The notes under the pieces are model-generated. The model saw only the letters and a program-made list of their open reading frames with translations, was not told the DNA's origin and searched no databases. From assembly GCA_902801885.1 (NCBI GenBank), contig CADCJX010000025.1, positions 1-47,502 on the forward strand: a DNA stretch of 47,502 nt, in the 5' to 3' direction. Source of the stretch: an uncultured Bacteroidia bacterium (GTDB lineage: Bacteria > Bacteroidota > Bacteroidia > Bacteroidales > UBA932). The first letter of the stretch is position 1, and each line of letters opens with the position of its first letter. Both the position numbers and the translations under genes were made by a program. Below, in pieces: positions 21,905-31,243 of the stretch.

Positions 21905-24900
21905 TTATTCCTTTACATCAAGCCGACCGCCAAATTTATCGTTTGCACGGTAATGGGGAGCGTACAAGGATTCTACCGTGACGGCTGGAGCGGCGAAGGA
22001 TCCTTCCTGGGTGATGAAGAATTCTTCTGTCACGGTGGTGTTCTCTTCGGGATAGACGTCGAAGAAATACTCCGTCCTGTCGGACTTGACATTGCGGTAA
22101 CCTTGAGGAGTGACCGAATAGGTTCCACCCACGGGCCTTGCCCACCATCCGACATGGCCGGAAAGCTGGTTCACGGGCCTGAAGGCGGCCTCCCGGGGAG
22201 CTGTCAGCTTGACGAAACTGCGGTTCTCCTGGTTCCAGACTTTGTACTCGCAGATGACCTTGTCACCTACTCTGAGCTGCATCCCGGGATAGATCTCGAT
22301 CCTGCCGATCTTGGAATCCTCGCCAAGTACTTCCTTGTAGAAATGCCTCTCGATAGTGAAGCCGTTGCCGGCTGAAACTATCCTCGAGAAAGGAGAACTG
22401 TAAGTCTTGGTAAGTAGAACTACGCGAGTGGACAGGACATCTTCACCTCCTGAGAGTACCGAGTTGATGGCATCTACATAGGCCGGGTCGTCAGCCCACT
22501 GCTGGGTCTCTTTCTGGAGCATGATCCAGATCCGGATACCATCCGCGATGCGGCGCCCTTCGGAAGGTTCAGGGACCGGGAGGGAAGATGACAGCAGGTC
22601 GCAAAGGAGGGAATGTGCATAGAGTTCACTCTCGAGAAGGCCGCGCCAAGGCATCACGGCATTGGGATAGTACCAGCCCCCGTCACGATGCTCGACAGCA
22701 TATTCATAAAGGGAGGCGACGTCGGCTGCAATCGAAGAGCGCATCTTGGAATCTGCGTTGAACTTGACTCCCCATGCAGAAGCCAGGGCAGGGCCGCCTT
22801 CATTATTGACCAGGTTAGCCAAAGTCTTGATCCGGCGGGCCTTTGAGAGGATCTGGCTGTTCAATCCGCGGCCATCCTTTGAGGAAGGTACGAGATAGTC
22901 CTTGATATATTTCCTGAACTCCTTGAAGTTCTTGGAATACTCGCTCTGCTCACTCTTTGTTTCCCTCGAAACATCGAAGGAGACCGAGGAATACATCGAT
23001 CGCACATAGGTGTACTGGGCAGTTGAGAGCCAGCCGCACCAATACGGCCATGACTCGCCATGTATGAACTGGTTGCGGTCGAGATAGACAACCGAAGGAG
23101 CCGTGTCGAATTCCCTGCCGCCAAGGGAGGCATCGCGAAGCTTGGCGAAACGCTCCAGTACGACTGCCGTGATCACAGGAGATGATTTCATCCCCTGGAA
23201 CCAGGCAAAGCCGCCGTCTGCATTCCTGCAGGCAAGGATATTCCTGACCAGTTCTTCATCAGGCATGACAGTTTCAAGGACGGCTCCGAGCTTCGCAGCC
23301 ACCTTACGGACATAGTAGGCTTCGGTCAGGGATAGCACATCTTTCCCTGAAGGTTCGACCTTGGAAGGAATGGCATCCAGGAGCATCTGCCTTATGTCGA
23401 CCTCCTTGTACTCGGCTCCCTTGGAAGTAGTGCCCGTAAACTCAGACTGGAGCCTGCGCAAAAGGGCATTCTTGTCCATCCCGGCAAGCAGGACCGCAGA
23501 ATGGGATTCGGTGAGCGTCTGCTCAGCTTCCAGGACAGGGAGAGAAACGAACACTCCGTCTGAGAATGTCTTTCCCTTGTCAGCAAAGACTAGCTTGAGG
23601 CCCAGCTCATCGAAATCCTTCGGATTGATCTCGAATTGGACCGGAACGGTGGCGCCTGCAGGAACTGTAACCTTCTTTGAATATGAAGCAAAGGGCTTGA
23701 CACCCTGGTAATCGGAGGAAGGATAGGCCTGCAGCACAACGGTTCCGGTCACTGGTGAATCAGATGCGCTGGAGACCGTAGCATGGAGTACGAACCTGTC
23801 CCCTTTGTAAAGATACTTCGGCTCAACCACACTTACCTTGACAGGCACTGAGACAGTCATCTCTTCACGTATCGTGGAATTGAGCATGTCAGGAGTGTGG
23901 GCATAGACCTGGACGATAAAGGTAGAAAGCTTGTCCGAAGTCTTGAACCTCAACTCAGCTGTTCCGTCCTCTCCGGTCCTGAGGAAGGGCTCGAAGGCAA
24001 GGGAGGTAGCGAAGTCAGACCTGAGAGTGACTTCCTCAACAGCTTCAGCTTCCTCGGCAGTCACTTCCTGCGGCATGCCCATATCGTCAGCCATGTCCAT
24101 CATGGCAGACTCCGGAGCGGCCATAGCCACCATAGAATTCATTGCATAAGCCTCTTCTACCGCTCCTGCGGAACGGGTCTTGAACATTATTCCCTTGCGC
24201 GATGAACCAAGGCCCCGGACCATCATGTCGCCGAAAATCCCTCCTGCCTGACTCTGATAGTAGATACCCATGGCTCCGGAATCTACGAGCCTTACGACAT
24301 TCCACCTGTTCGGGAATACAGTTTCGGAACTCTTGTCAAAGACTGCCACGACAGCCTCTGTTCCGGGACGGGACTTGATGGTGAATGAATATTCCTTCCC
24401 CGGAAGGGTCCTGTCCTCGAAAGAGGAGAATTCCAGCGGCAGTGCCAGTTCTTCCTTTTCACGTTTGAACTCCTTTGAGAAAGTGTAGCTTTTTCCATTC
24501 CTGAAATAGAAGACCGACAGGAAGAGGGCGTCAGGATATTCGCTCTTATATTCAAAAGCCATGTCCTCGATGGAGCCATCCTCACCTGCCTTCCCATCCA
24601 GGTGGACCAGGCGTCTTTCAAGGAGCTGCCTTCTGTCTCCGAACAGTTCAACGACAGCCCAGACAGGACCGTCACCGGCGCCCATCTTCAATGAAACCAT
24701 CTCGCCGTCCTTAAGCGCACCGTCAGCGCACTGTCCTGTAAGCAGGAAGAAGTTCTCCACCCTGGCCTTCAGGACTTTGTCACTCGGGCCCACCCTCAGG
24801 ATCTTCATCTCCTGCTTCGAAGAGATTTCTTTCCCCGCAGAAGACTTTGCTGAAGCGGTAGCAGAAAGGGTGAACAAGCCTGAGCCAGAAACGGACAGTT

Positions 24901-27205
24901 CCTTGACCTCTCCGGAAATTGCACTGCCAGTGGTAACAACCTTTCCTGCGCCATCTTTTAATTCATAATTGACGACGAGCGGTACTTCCTTGCCCTCGCT
25001 GTTGATCACCTGGAAACGGACCCTGGCGGATTCTTCCGAAAAGAGCCTCGCTCCGGGCCCATAAGAATCGCCTTCAAGACGCACTTCTCCGCTCGCTGCA
25101 TTCTCAAGGGAAAGGCCGATATTGAAATGGTCAAGGACATAGACTGAACGCGAGAATTCTTTGGTCTCCCCTGTCGCATCCTTTACTTTCACCGTGACAT
25201 TGTACCACCATGTGTCCTCAACGGTCTTGAACCTGATAGAGAAGGAACCAGTCCCATCAATCCCGACTTCCCCGGAACCGATCCGCCTTCCCCGGCCGTC
25301 CACTTCATAAGAGAGGCGGGCCGCATCCAGCGGATGACCGCTGTAACTCTTGATGCTGCCTTTCACCTCAATCTCGTCACCCATGAAATACAGGCTGTCA
25401 ACATCCTCGAAAACAAGGTCATAGGTCGGGAGGATGAATTCATCCACCAGAATGGTCCTCGAAGCAAGACGACGCTCCCCTACGCCTATTTCCAGACGGA
25501 AACGGCCGTTCCTCTCGCCTTCAGGAAGCAGGAATTCTCCAGCGACCGATCCGAAATCATTGGTCTGAAGGTCCAGCCTCCCTGCCTCCTTTCCTTCGGC
25601 TCCGTAAAGCCTGGCAACAACCTTTTCGCCAGCCTTGAAAGCATGAAGGCTGGTGTTGATGTCGCCTCCGTAAAGGACGGCCTTGAATTTCACGGTCTCC
25701 CCTGGATTGTAGGCCCCCTTGTCAGTGAATATATTGCAGTAAAGACCTTCTACTTCATCATCGGCCCGCACTTGAACGTTCCGGAGCGTCTGAGGCCTGG
25801 TCTTGCGTAAAAAGCCGTCTGCTCCTTTACAGGATGCCTCAATGGTGTAGTAAGCATCGCCCTTCAAGGCAGAAGCTACTCGATCCGGAAGTTTTGTGAA
25901 GCCATCCACCCGTACTCCTTTCTCCTCAACGGAAGTATTCCCGGACAATGAGAGTCTTAGATCGACTTGCTCGCAAGGCTCTCCTGAAAGATAGTCGGTG
26001 ACATAGAACTTCCACCCCTCTGAATCTTCCCTTACAGCAATGGAAAGTCTCTTCGGTGAATAAGCGGCCACGTCCTCTACCTTTCCGTTCCTGGCCCTGA
26101 CCAAGTAGTCACCATCATCGCATCCTGGGATGTCAAGTTTCACTGTGTCAAGCACGTGGAACCGTTTCGCAGGATTGGCAACAGTCTTCTTGAAAAGAGG
26201 CTGCGCACCTTTGGCATCAGGTTCCATACTCACCTCTACCTTATCGAGATTCCTCAAGGCAACAACTATCTTTCCATCATCGAAAGAAACTGACACCTCC
26301 TTCCTCTCAAGGTTCTCCAACTGGTATTTGAAATCGTGGACAGTCTCCGCAATCTTGGCATCAATCCCCGAGGTATAGGACTTCCTCTCCTTTTCTGCAG
26401 CCTTGATATCGGCATAAAGGGCCTTGAATTCATCCTCTCCCGCTTCTTCTATTGACAACTTATTGAAACGGTCCTGGAAAAGCAGCGACTTGCCGAAAAG
26501 GCTCATGGCTTTGCCTGAATACTTGTCTATGAAGGCCTTGACATCCTTCTCCCTGCCGTCCCATCTCTTTTCATTGAGGGAGCAGAACTCCAGCCAGGCA
26601 GCATTGGGATAGGCATCGCCCAGGCAATCCTCCAGTGCGGCAGCAGCCTTCGAGGACCCTCCTCCCCAGAAACGCTCAGACCATAGGGCATATTCATAAT
26701 CATCTTTGATGAAAGTGTTCAGGAGGTCGTTCATCTGTCCCATGGTCCTTGAATAGAACCACTTGTTGCGTCCAGCCTGAAGACGGGCCCTGTTGGTGAT
26801 GGCATAATCAGTCAGGGAGCCACCTTCCTGATCCCTCCTGTAAGAATACGTAACTATCGGTTCAGCATAATCCTCGATCTCGGCTGCGAGTTTTGTACGG
26901 AGTTCCTGGCGTGCCTTCCAATTGCGGGAAGACTCCGCATCGACCTTCTTGACCGCGGCATCGTAGAAGTCCCAATGGAGCCTTCTGGCCTTGGCCTCCT
27001 TGGTGATCGATTCAAGGGAACTGACCATCTGCTTGGGCAGATCGGCCTTCTGCGCCGCATAATATGCCTTCCAAAGGGAAGTAAGGACATGGCCGTTGCT
27101 GTCCGGGGACTGGTTCTTGTCTGTCTTCATGTATGCTTGCGATGAAAGGGTCGCTGCACAGATGGCCGCGACCGCAATGAGGGAAAGTATCAACTTGTTT
27201 TTCAT
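21905..27205 (-). CDS. alpha-2-macroglobulin family protein without thioester
   Basis: About 1,766 residues. The signal peptide (MKNKLILSLIAVAAICAATLSSQA) has no lipobox, so the protein is periplasmic or exported rather than lipid-anchored. It has an MG2-type segment (NIFTDKGAYNPGETVKFKAV) near residue 493, an A2M-type segment (FLRTGEDGTAELRFKTSDKL) near 1066, and the alpha/alpha toroid region (NADGGFAWFQGMKSSPVITAV) near 1325. The CxEQ thioester expected just before the toroid is absent. It therefore cannot trap proteases by the thioester route and may work by conformational capture or as a scaffold. ATG 27,205 is preferred to an upstream TTG that overlaps folC. It lies 8 bp after the folC stop, so the two are probably one operon. 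Confidence 0.87.
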   Translation of the reverse strand: MKNKLILSLIAVAAICAATLSSQAYMKTDKNQSPDSNGHVLTSLWKAYYAAQKADLPKQMVSSLESITKEAKARRLHWDFYDAAVKKVDAESSRNWKARQELRTKLAAEIEDYAEPIVTYSYRRDQEGGSLTDYAITNRARLQAGRNKWFYSRTMGQMNDLLNTFIKDDYEYALWSERFWGGGSSKAAAALEDCLGDAYPNAAWLEFCSLNEKRWDGREKDVKAFIDKYSGKAMSLFGKSLLFQDRFNKLSIEEAGEDEFKALYADIKAAEKERKSYTSGIDAKIAETVHDFKYQLENLERKEVSVSFDDGKIVVALRNLDKVEVSMEPDAKGAQPLFKKTVANPAKRFHVLDTVKLDIPGCDDGDYLVRARNGKVEDVAAYSPKRLSIAVREDSEGWKFYVTDYLSGEPCEQVDLRLSLSGNTSVEEKGVRVDGFTKLPDRVASALKGDAYYTIEASCKGADGFLRKTRPQTLRNVQVRADDEVEGLYCNIFTDKGAYNPGETVKFKAVLYGGDINTSLHAFKAGEKVVARLYGAEGKEAGRLDLQTNDFGSVAGEFLLPEGERNGRFRLEIGVGERRLASRTILVDEFILPTYDLVFEDVDSLYFMGDEIEVKGSIKSYSGHPLDAARLSYEVDGRGRRIGSGEVGIDGTGSFSIRFKTVEDTWWYNVTVKVKDATGETKEFSRSVYVLDHFNIGLSLENAASGEVRLEGDSYGPGARLFSEESARVRFQVINSEGKEVPLVVNYELKDGAGKVVTTGSAISGEVKELSVSGSGLFTLSATASAKSSAGKEISSKQEMKILRVGPSDKVLKARVENFFLLTGQCADGALKDGEMVSLKMGAGDGPVWAVVELFGDRRQLLERRLVHLDGKAGEDGSIEDMAFEYKSEYPDALFLSVFYFRNGKSYTFSKEFKREKEELALPLEFSSFEDRTLPGKEYSFTIKSRPGTEAVVAVFDKSSETVFPNRWNVVRLVDSGAMGIYYQSQAGGIFGDMMVRGLGSSRKGIMFKTRSAGAVEEAYAMNSMVAMAAPESAMMDMADDMGMPQEVTAEEAEAVEEVTLRSDFATSLAFEPFLRTGEDGTAELRFKTSDKLSTFIVQVYAHTPDMLNSTIREEMTVSVPVKVSVVEPKYLYKGDRFVLHATVSSASDSPVTGTVVLQAYPSSDYQGVKPFASYSKKVTVPAGATVPVQFEINPKDFDELGLKLVFADKGKTFSDGVFVSLPVLEAEQTLTESHSAVLLAGMDKNALLRRLQSEFTGTTSKGAEYKEVDIRQMLLDAIPSKVEPSGKDVLSLTEAYYVRKVAAKLGAVLETVMPDEELVRNILACRNADGGFAWFQGMKSSPVITAVVLERFAKLRDASLGGREFDTAPSVVYLDRNQFIHGESWPYWCGWLSTAQYTYVRSMYSSVSFDVSRETKSEQSEYSKNFKEFRKYIKDYLVPSSKDGRGLNSQILSKARRIKTLANLVNNEGGPALASAWGVKFNADSKMRSSIAADVASLYEYAVEHRDGGWYYPNAVMPWRGLLESELYAHSLLCDLLSSSLPVPEPSEGRRIADGIRIWIMLQKETQQWADDPAYVDAINSVLSGGEDVLSTRVVLLTKTYSSPFSRIVSAGNGFTIERHFYKEVLGEDSKIGRIEIYPGMQLRVGDKVICEYKVWNQENRSFVKLTAPREAAFRPVNQLSGHVGWWARPVGGTYSVTPQGYRNVKSDRTEYFFDVYPEENTTVTEEFFITQEGSFAAPAVTVESLYAPHYRANDKFGGRLDVKE

Positions 27206-27213
27206 GGCGATAT

Positions 27214-28560
27214 TCAATCACCTGGCAAATCATGCAAAATCCCTACCGCTTCTGAAACCAGGTAGGTACTGCCTCCAAGGTAAATGAGTGCTTTGGTGTC
27301 TTTTGCAAGGTCCAAGGCCATCAGGACAGCTTCCCGCACCGATGGTGCATCATGGATCCTGTCCACGGGTTTCCCGCGTTCCAGGTAATAGTTCCTGAAA
27401 ATGTCCGTCAGTTCCTTTTCCGGAAGTGCACGGCTGGTCGCCGGATTGGTAAATATGTAGGTGGCATCTTCCGGCATCAGTGGCATAATACCCCTGAAGT
27501 CCTTGTCAGCCATGACGGCGTAAACTATGATCAGGGAAGAATAGTCCCCGCCGGACATAATTTCATCAAGCTGGGCGAAATTTTCCTTCAGCGCAGCAGG
27601 ATTGTGACCGATGTCCGCAATGATGACCGGATCCTCGGAAAGTCTCTCCCAACGACCGTGAAAACCGGAGAGATGGGCGGTATGGATAATTGCATCCGCT
27701 ACCTTTTCCTCATCATAAAGATTTGAATAATAGGGATCCCTTTTCAGGATGTCAATCGCAGAAAGCACCGTCCTGAGGTTCTTGGACTGGTACTTTCCCC
27801 GCAAGTCCATCCTTTCAAGGATTTCCCCGGAAAGTCGATGCAGCGAAGGTTCAGCATCCTGGGCAAAAGTCAGGGAAGCTCCGACCTCCCCTGCTACCTC
27901 TTCGAAAACAGGTCGTGTCTCAGGAAGATACTCTCCTGCAAGAGCCGGGATTCCTTTCTTGAAAATCCCTGCCTTCTCCCTTGCGATTTCCCCAAGGGTG
28001 TTTCCAAGAAGGGCACAATGATCAAGGGCGATGCTTGTGACAACGGAAAGGTCAGGAGTTATGATGTTCGTACTGTCGAGCCGTCCTCCCAAGCCCACTT
28101 CGATCACTGCGACGTCCACATCCTGGTCGGCGAACCACTTGAATGCCAAGCCGGTAGTAATCTCAAAAAAGGAGAGGGACAACTCTTCCATGACGCCTTC
28201 GCAGCGGCAGAGGAAGTCGTAGACATATTCCTTGGGGACAAGGGAGTACTGGCCGCCTGAAAGTATCCTGGCTCGTTCCCGGAAATCCTCGATGTGCGGG
28301 GAGGTGTAGAGGCCGGTCTTGAGACCTGCAGCTGACAGGACGGAGGCAAGCATCGACGCTGTCGATCCCTTCCCGTTAGTCCCGGCGACATGGATTGTCC
28401 TGTACTTCAAGTGCGGATTACCAAGAGCGGCGGAGAACCTCTGCATGTGATCCAAACCAGGTTTGTAGGCATCGCCAAAAGGCACCTTCTGGACTGAAGG
28501 ATACCTGGTAAATATCGATTCTACCTTTCTGAGGTAGGCTTCTTCCGAATAATTATCCAT
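27214..28560 (-). CDS. folC: bifunctional folylpolyglutamate/dihydrofolate synthase
   Basis: 448 residues, a normal length for FolC. The P-loop HVAGTNGKGSTASML lies near residue 58, the conserved GLYTSPHIEDFRERARI near 85, the EVGLGGRLDSTN block near 155, and DIGHNPAALKENF in the C-terminal Mur-ligase-like domain. The enzyme adds glutamate to tetrahydrofolates and, in many bacteria, to dihydropteroate, using ATP in the cytosol. The larger A2M gene follows on the same strand 8 bp downstream; the functional reason for that pairing is not evident. Confidence 0.95.
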   Translation of the reverse strand: MDNYSEEAYLRKVESIFTRYPSVQKVPFGDAYKPGLDHMQRFSAALGNPHLKYRTIHVAGTNGKGSTASMLASVLSAAGLKTGLYTSPHIEDFRERARILSGGQYSLVPKEYVYDFLCRCEGVMEELSLSFFEITTGLAFKWFADQDVDVAVIEVGLGGRLDSTNIITPDLSVVTSIALDHCALLGNTLGEIAREKAGIFKKGIPALAGEYLPETRPVFEEVAGEVGASLTFAQDAEPSLHRLSGEILERMDLRGKYQSKNLRTVLSAIDILKRDPYYSNLYDEEKVADAIIHTAHLSGFHGRWERLSEDPVIIADIGHNPAALKENFAQLDEIMSGGDYSSLIIVYAVMADKDFRGIMPLMPEDATYIFTNPATSRALPEKELTDIFRNYYLERGKPVDRIHDAPSVREAVLMALDLAKDTKALIYLGGSTYLVSEAVGILHDLPGD

Positions 28561-28627
28561 TTGAGCTTCCGTACAGTTTTTGAACTCAATTCAAAAATAC
28601 TTAAATTTACAGACATATTCTAACGGA

Positions 28628-29797
28628 ATGAAAGAAAAAACCTCAGCGCTGCATTCAGAGTACATCATCGACGGGATACCCAGGCGTTTCACTCCTGCGG
28701 ACATCCTGGACGGATGCCTTGAGCAGGAAATCCAGGGTGAAGGTTATGAGGAATTCAAGCCCATAGTGGACGAAAGTACCGACCCGTCTCCGGCATCGGT
28801 AAAGTTCGAGAGCCAGGACGTTCATGACTATCTGACCCGACTTGTTCCCTTGCTCGGCCAGCCGAGGAACTGCCCTGCCGCTTTCCCGGAGGAGTTCACC
28901 AGGAGCAGGATAGCAAGGGCTCTGCTGGATGCGATGTGGATGAAGGGGCATTTCCGCCTCAGCGACTTGACCCTTCTGGCCAAATGGCGTTGGAATCCCA
29001 GACAGATCGGGAACATGGCGGCTTTCTATTCTTCGGTGGAAGCTGCGGCCGACTACATCGATTCCCTTGGGATATGCCTCCACTCATATTCATTCTCAGA
29101 AAGTGAAAAGTGCTGCCAGGTTTCTTTCAAGGTAGCCACTGCCGACAAGATTGATGGTCCCGACGATGAACTCGATCCCGAGGACGAAATCGACCTCCCG
29201 GGGAACGCTCCTTTCGGCAGCCCGCACCCGGTGATCGGAAGGAAAAGGGCCGTTCCTGACAAGTTGGTGGCCGATCCGGAAAGCTGGCTGATCTTCATAC
29301 CGTTCGACACTTGTGAATTCCGTCTGGGCAATTCCCTTCTGTGCGGCATCATGGGCCAGAATGGAGACACTGCTCCGGAGACGGGAGACGGTGACTATTT
29401 CATAGATTGTTTTGAGATCCTCAGGGAATTCGTAGAGGACAAGGTAGTGCTTTCAGGAGTCACTGTCGGTGACGGAGGCCTCCTCCCCGCCCTGAATTCA
29501 ATGTGTCAGGAAGGTGTCGGGGCGACCATCGACATCAGTGGGATAATGAATGCCTATGACGAGGACGACAGCATCAGGGTACTGTTCTCGGAAGTCCCCG
29601 GAGTCCTCATCCAGATAAAGGACATCGACTACGACTATGCCGATGCCGAATTCTTACTGCAGGACATCGCTTACTACCCGGTAGGCCACCCTGCCCCGGG
29701 ATCCGGGACAGTCAAGGTCAAGACCGGAAGGGGCGGAGGGATTTCAGACATCCTGCAGTCTCTGCTGGGCAGCCAGGCCCTTGAAGGAGAAGATTGA
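28628..29797 (+). CDS. protein with AIR-synthase-like (PurM/PurL) C-terminal domain
   Basis: 389 residues, cytosolic, acidic. The start ATG 28,628 was chosen because the longer frame needs TTG at 28,580. The stretch at about residues 277-335 (VTVGDGGLLPALNSMCQEG, then LFSEVPGVLIQI) closely resembles the AIRS_C fold signature of PurL/ThiL/HypE-type proteins, where DGG and LFSE.PG line the nucleotide pocket. The first 200 residues contain a helical region with tryptophans (ALLDAMWMKGHFRLSDLTLLAKWRW) and an acidic loop (DDELDPEDEID), which I do not recognise. It is not a full PurL. It ends 14 bp before the PhoH gene, so they are probably co-transcribed. Function unknown. Confidence 0.7.
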   Translation: MKEKTSALHSEYIIDGIPRRFTPADILDGCLEQEIQGEGYEEFKPIVDESTDPSPASVKFESQDVHDYLTRLVPLLGQPRNCPAAFPEEFTRSRIARALLDAMWMKGHFRLSDLTLLAKWRWNPRQIGNMAAFYSSVEAAADYIDSLGICLHSYSFSESEKCCQVSFKVATADKIDGPDDELDPEDEIDLPGNAPFGSPHPVIGRKRAVPDKLVADPESWLIFIPFDTCEFRLGNSLLCGIMGQNGDTAPETGDGDYFIDCFEILREFVEDKVVLSGVTVGDGGLLPALNSMCQEGVGATIDISGIMNAYDEDDSIRVLFSEVPGVLIQIKDIDYDYADAEFLLQDIAYYPVGHPAPGSGTVKVKTGRGGGISDILQSLLGSQALEGED

Positions 29798-29811
29798 ACA
29801 TAATTAATAAT

Positions 29812-31185
29812 ATGGCTAGATACACTAGGGTCCCTTCGACGGGGCAAGTAAACAGGAAGCCGAAGATCTTCGTATTGGACACGAATATCATCCTGCACGA
29901 TTTCAAGGCTATAAGGAAATTCAAGGACAACGATCTGGTGATCCCCATCGCCGTGATCGAGGAACTCGACAAGTTCAAGAAAGGCAATGACCAGCTGGCT
30001 TACAATGCCAGGGGCTTCATGCGCGACATAGACAGGATCACCGAGGGAAGATCCTTCGGGAAAAACGGCGTACAGATTGCCAAAGGGTTGGGCAACATCA
30101 AGATCGAGCCGAACCATCCTTTCCCGGAAGGCATGAAGGATCTGTTCCATGACGACATCCCTGACCACAGGATCCTGTCCACGGCAATCTGGGTCCGGGA
30201 CAACAATCCAGGACGCTTCGTCGCCCTGGTGACGAAGGACATAAACCTGAGGATGAAGTCCAAGGCGGCCGGAATGGAAGTACAGGACTACATGACCGAC
30301 AGGGTTGAAGAGGAAAAAATCGAAAATTCCAACAAGGAAGTCCAGATACTCGACGACCTGGCCCCCGAAGACATCCAGGAGATCGCCTATGGACCGGAGA
30401 CAGCGATTCCGTGGAGCGCGATCAGCAAGAAACGCCCGAGGCCGAACCAGCTCTACAAGATCCGCAACGGCAAGGAGATAATCTGTGCCAGGTTCGATGA
30501 CACCCGCGACAAGGTGGTCCTCGTCAAGAGCAGGCATGCCTACGGCATCAGGCCCAGGAACGACGAACAGAAGTTCGCTTTCGATGCCTGTCTGAACCCG
30601 GAGATCCAACTGGTTTCCATGACCGGAGGTGCAGGTACGGGAAAGACCCTCATCGCCCTCGCCTCCGCACTTGAACAGGCCAGGGACTATGACCAGATCA
30701 TTCTCACCAGGCCGACCGTAGTGCTCGGCAACCAGGAGATCGGGTTCCTGCCGGGCGACCAGAAGACCAAGATGAGCCCCTTCATCCAGCCGCTCATGGA
30801 CAATCTCAATGTCATCAAGGGGCAGTTCAAGTCCACCAGCAAGGAGGCCTTGAGGATTGAAGCCATGCTGAAGGAAGAGAAACTGCTGATCTCACCCCTT
30901 GCCTACATCAGGGGACGCAGCCTGGGTAAGGTTTTCCTTATCTGTGACGAGGCCCAGAACCTTACACCCAACGAGGTCAAAACCATAATCACAAGGGCCG
31001 GTGAAGGGACAAAGATGGTGTTTACGGGAGATATCTTCCAAATCGACCAGCCTTACCTCGACCAATGGTCCAACGGCCTGACGCATCTCGGTGAAAAAAT
31101 GGAAGGCCAAAGACTGTTCGAACACATATTCCTGCGCATCGGTGAGAGGAGCGAACTTTCCGACATCGCATCGAAGTTGCTATAA
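29812..31185 (+). CDS. PIN-PhoH fusion protein (PhoH2/YlaK type)
   Basis: 457 residues. The N-terminal PIN-like nuclease domain (about 20-140) has the acidic motif VLDTNIILHD and IEELDKFK. The C-terminal PhoH P-loop ATPase has Walker A GGAGTGKT near residue 273, LTRPTV, and the Walker B-like FLICDEAQN near residue 378. PhoH2 proteins pair an RNase with an RNA helicase and are thought to remodel or cleave RNA. The ATG at 29,812 starts MARYTRVPSTG; a slightly longer frame exists but overlaps the upstream gene. It follows the AIR-synthase-like gene by 14 bp. Confidence 0.93.
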   Translation: MARYTRVPSTGQVNRKPKIFVLDTNIILHDFKAIRKFKDNDLVIPIAVIEELDKFKKGNDQLAYNARGFMRDIDRITEGRSFGKNGVQIAKGLGNIKIEPNHPFPEGMKDLFHDDIPDHRILSTAIWVRDNNPGRFVALVTKDINLRMKSKAAGMEVQDYMTDRVEEEKIENSNKEVQILDDLAPEDIQEIAYGPETAIPWSAISKKRPRPNQLYKIRNGKEIICARFDDTRDKVVLVKSRHAYGIRPRNDEQKFAFDACLNPEIQLVSMTGGAGTGKTLIALASALEQARDYDQIILTRPTVVLGNQEIGFLPGDQKTKMSPFIQPLMDNLNVIKGQFKSTSKEALRIEAMLKEEKLLISPLAYIRGRSLGKVFLICDEAQNLTPNEVKTIITRAGEGTKMVFTGDIFQIDQPYLDQWSNGLTHLGEKMEGQRLFEHIFLRIGERSELSDIASKLL

Positions 31186-31207
31186 CAAAACAATTTTAGT
31201 AAATTTG
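31176..31207 (+). promoter_or_regulatory. promoter of ppdK
   Basis: TAAATTTG (31200-31207) matches TAnnTTTG, with GTTG (31176-31179) 20 bp upstream as a -33 element that overlaps the last codons of the PhoH gene. The start codon is 36 bp downstream. Confidence 0.62.
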
Positions 31208-31243
31208 CAGTCTGTCAATTAATAATCTATCTATAAATCAACT

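Noticed and set aside
29674-30609. A 311-codon open frame on the minus strand
   Set aside because: It covers the AIR-synthase-like/PhoH junction in antisense; both plus-strand genes are well supported by motifs.
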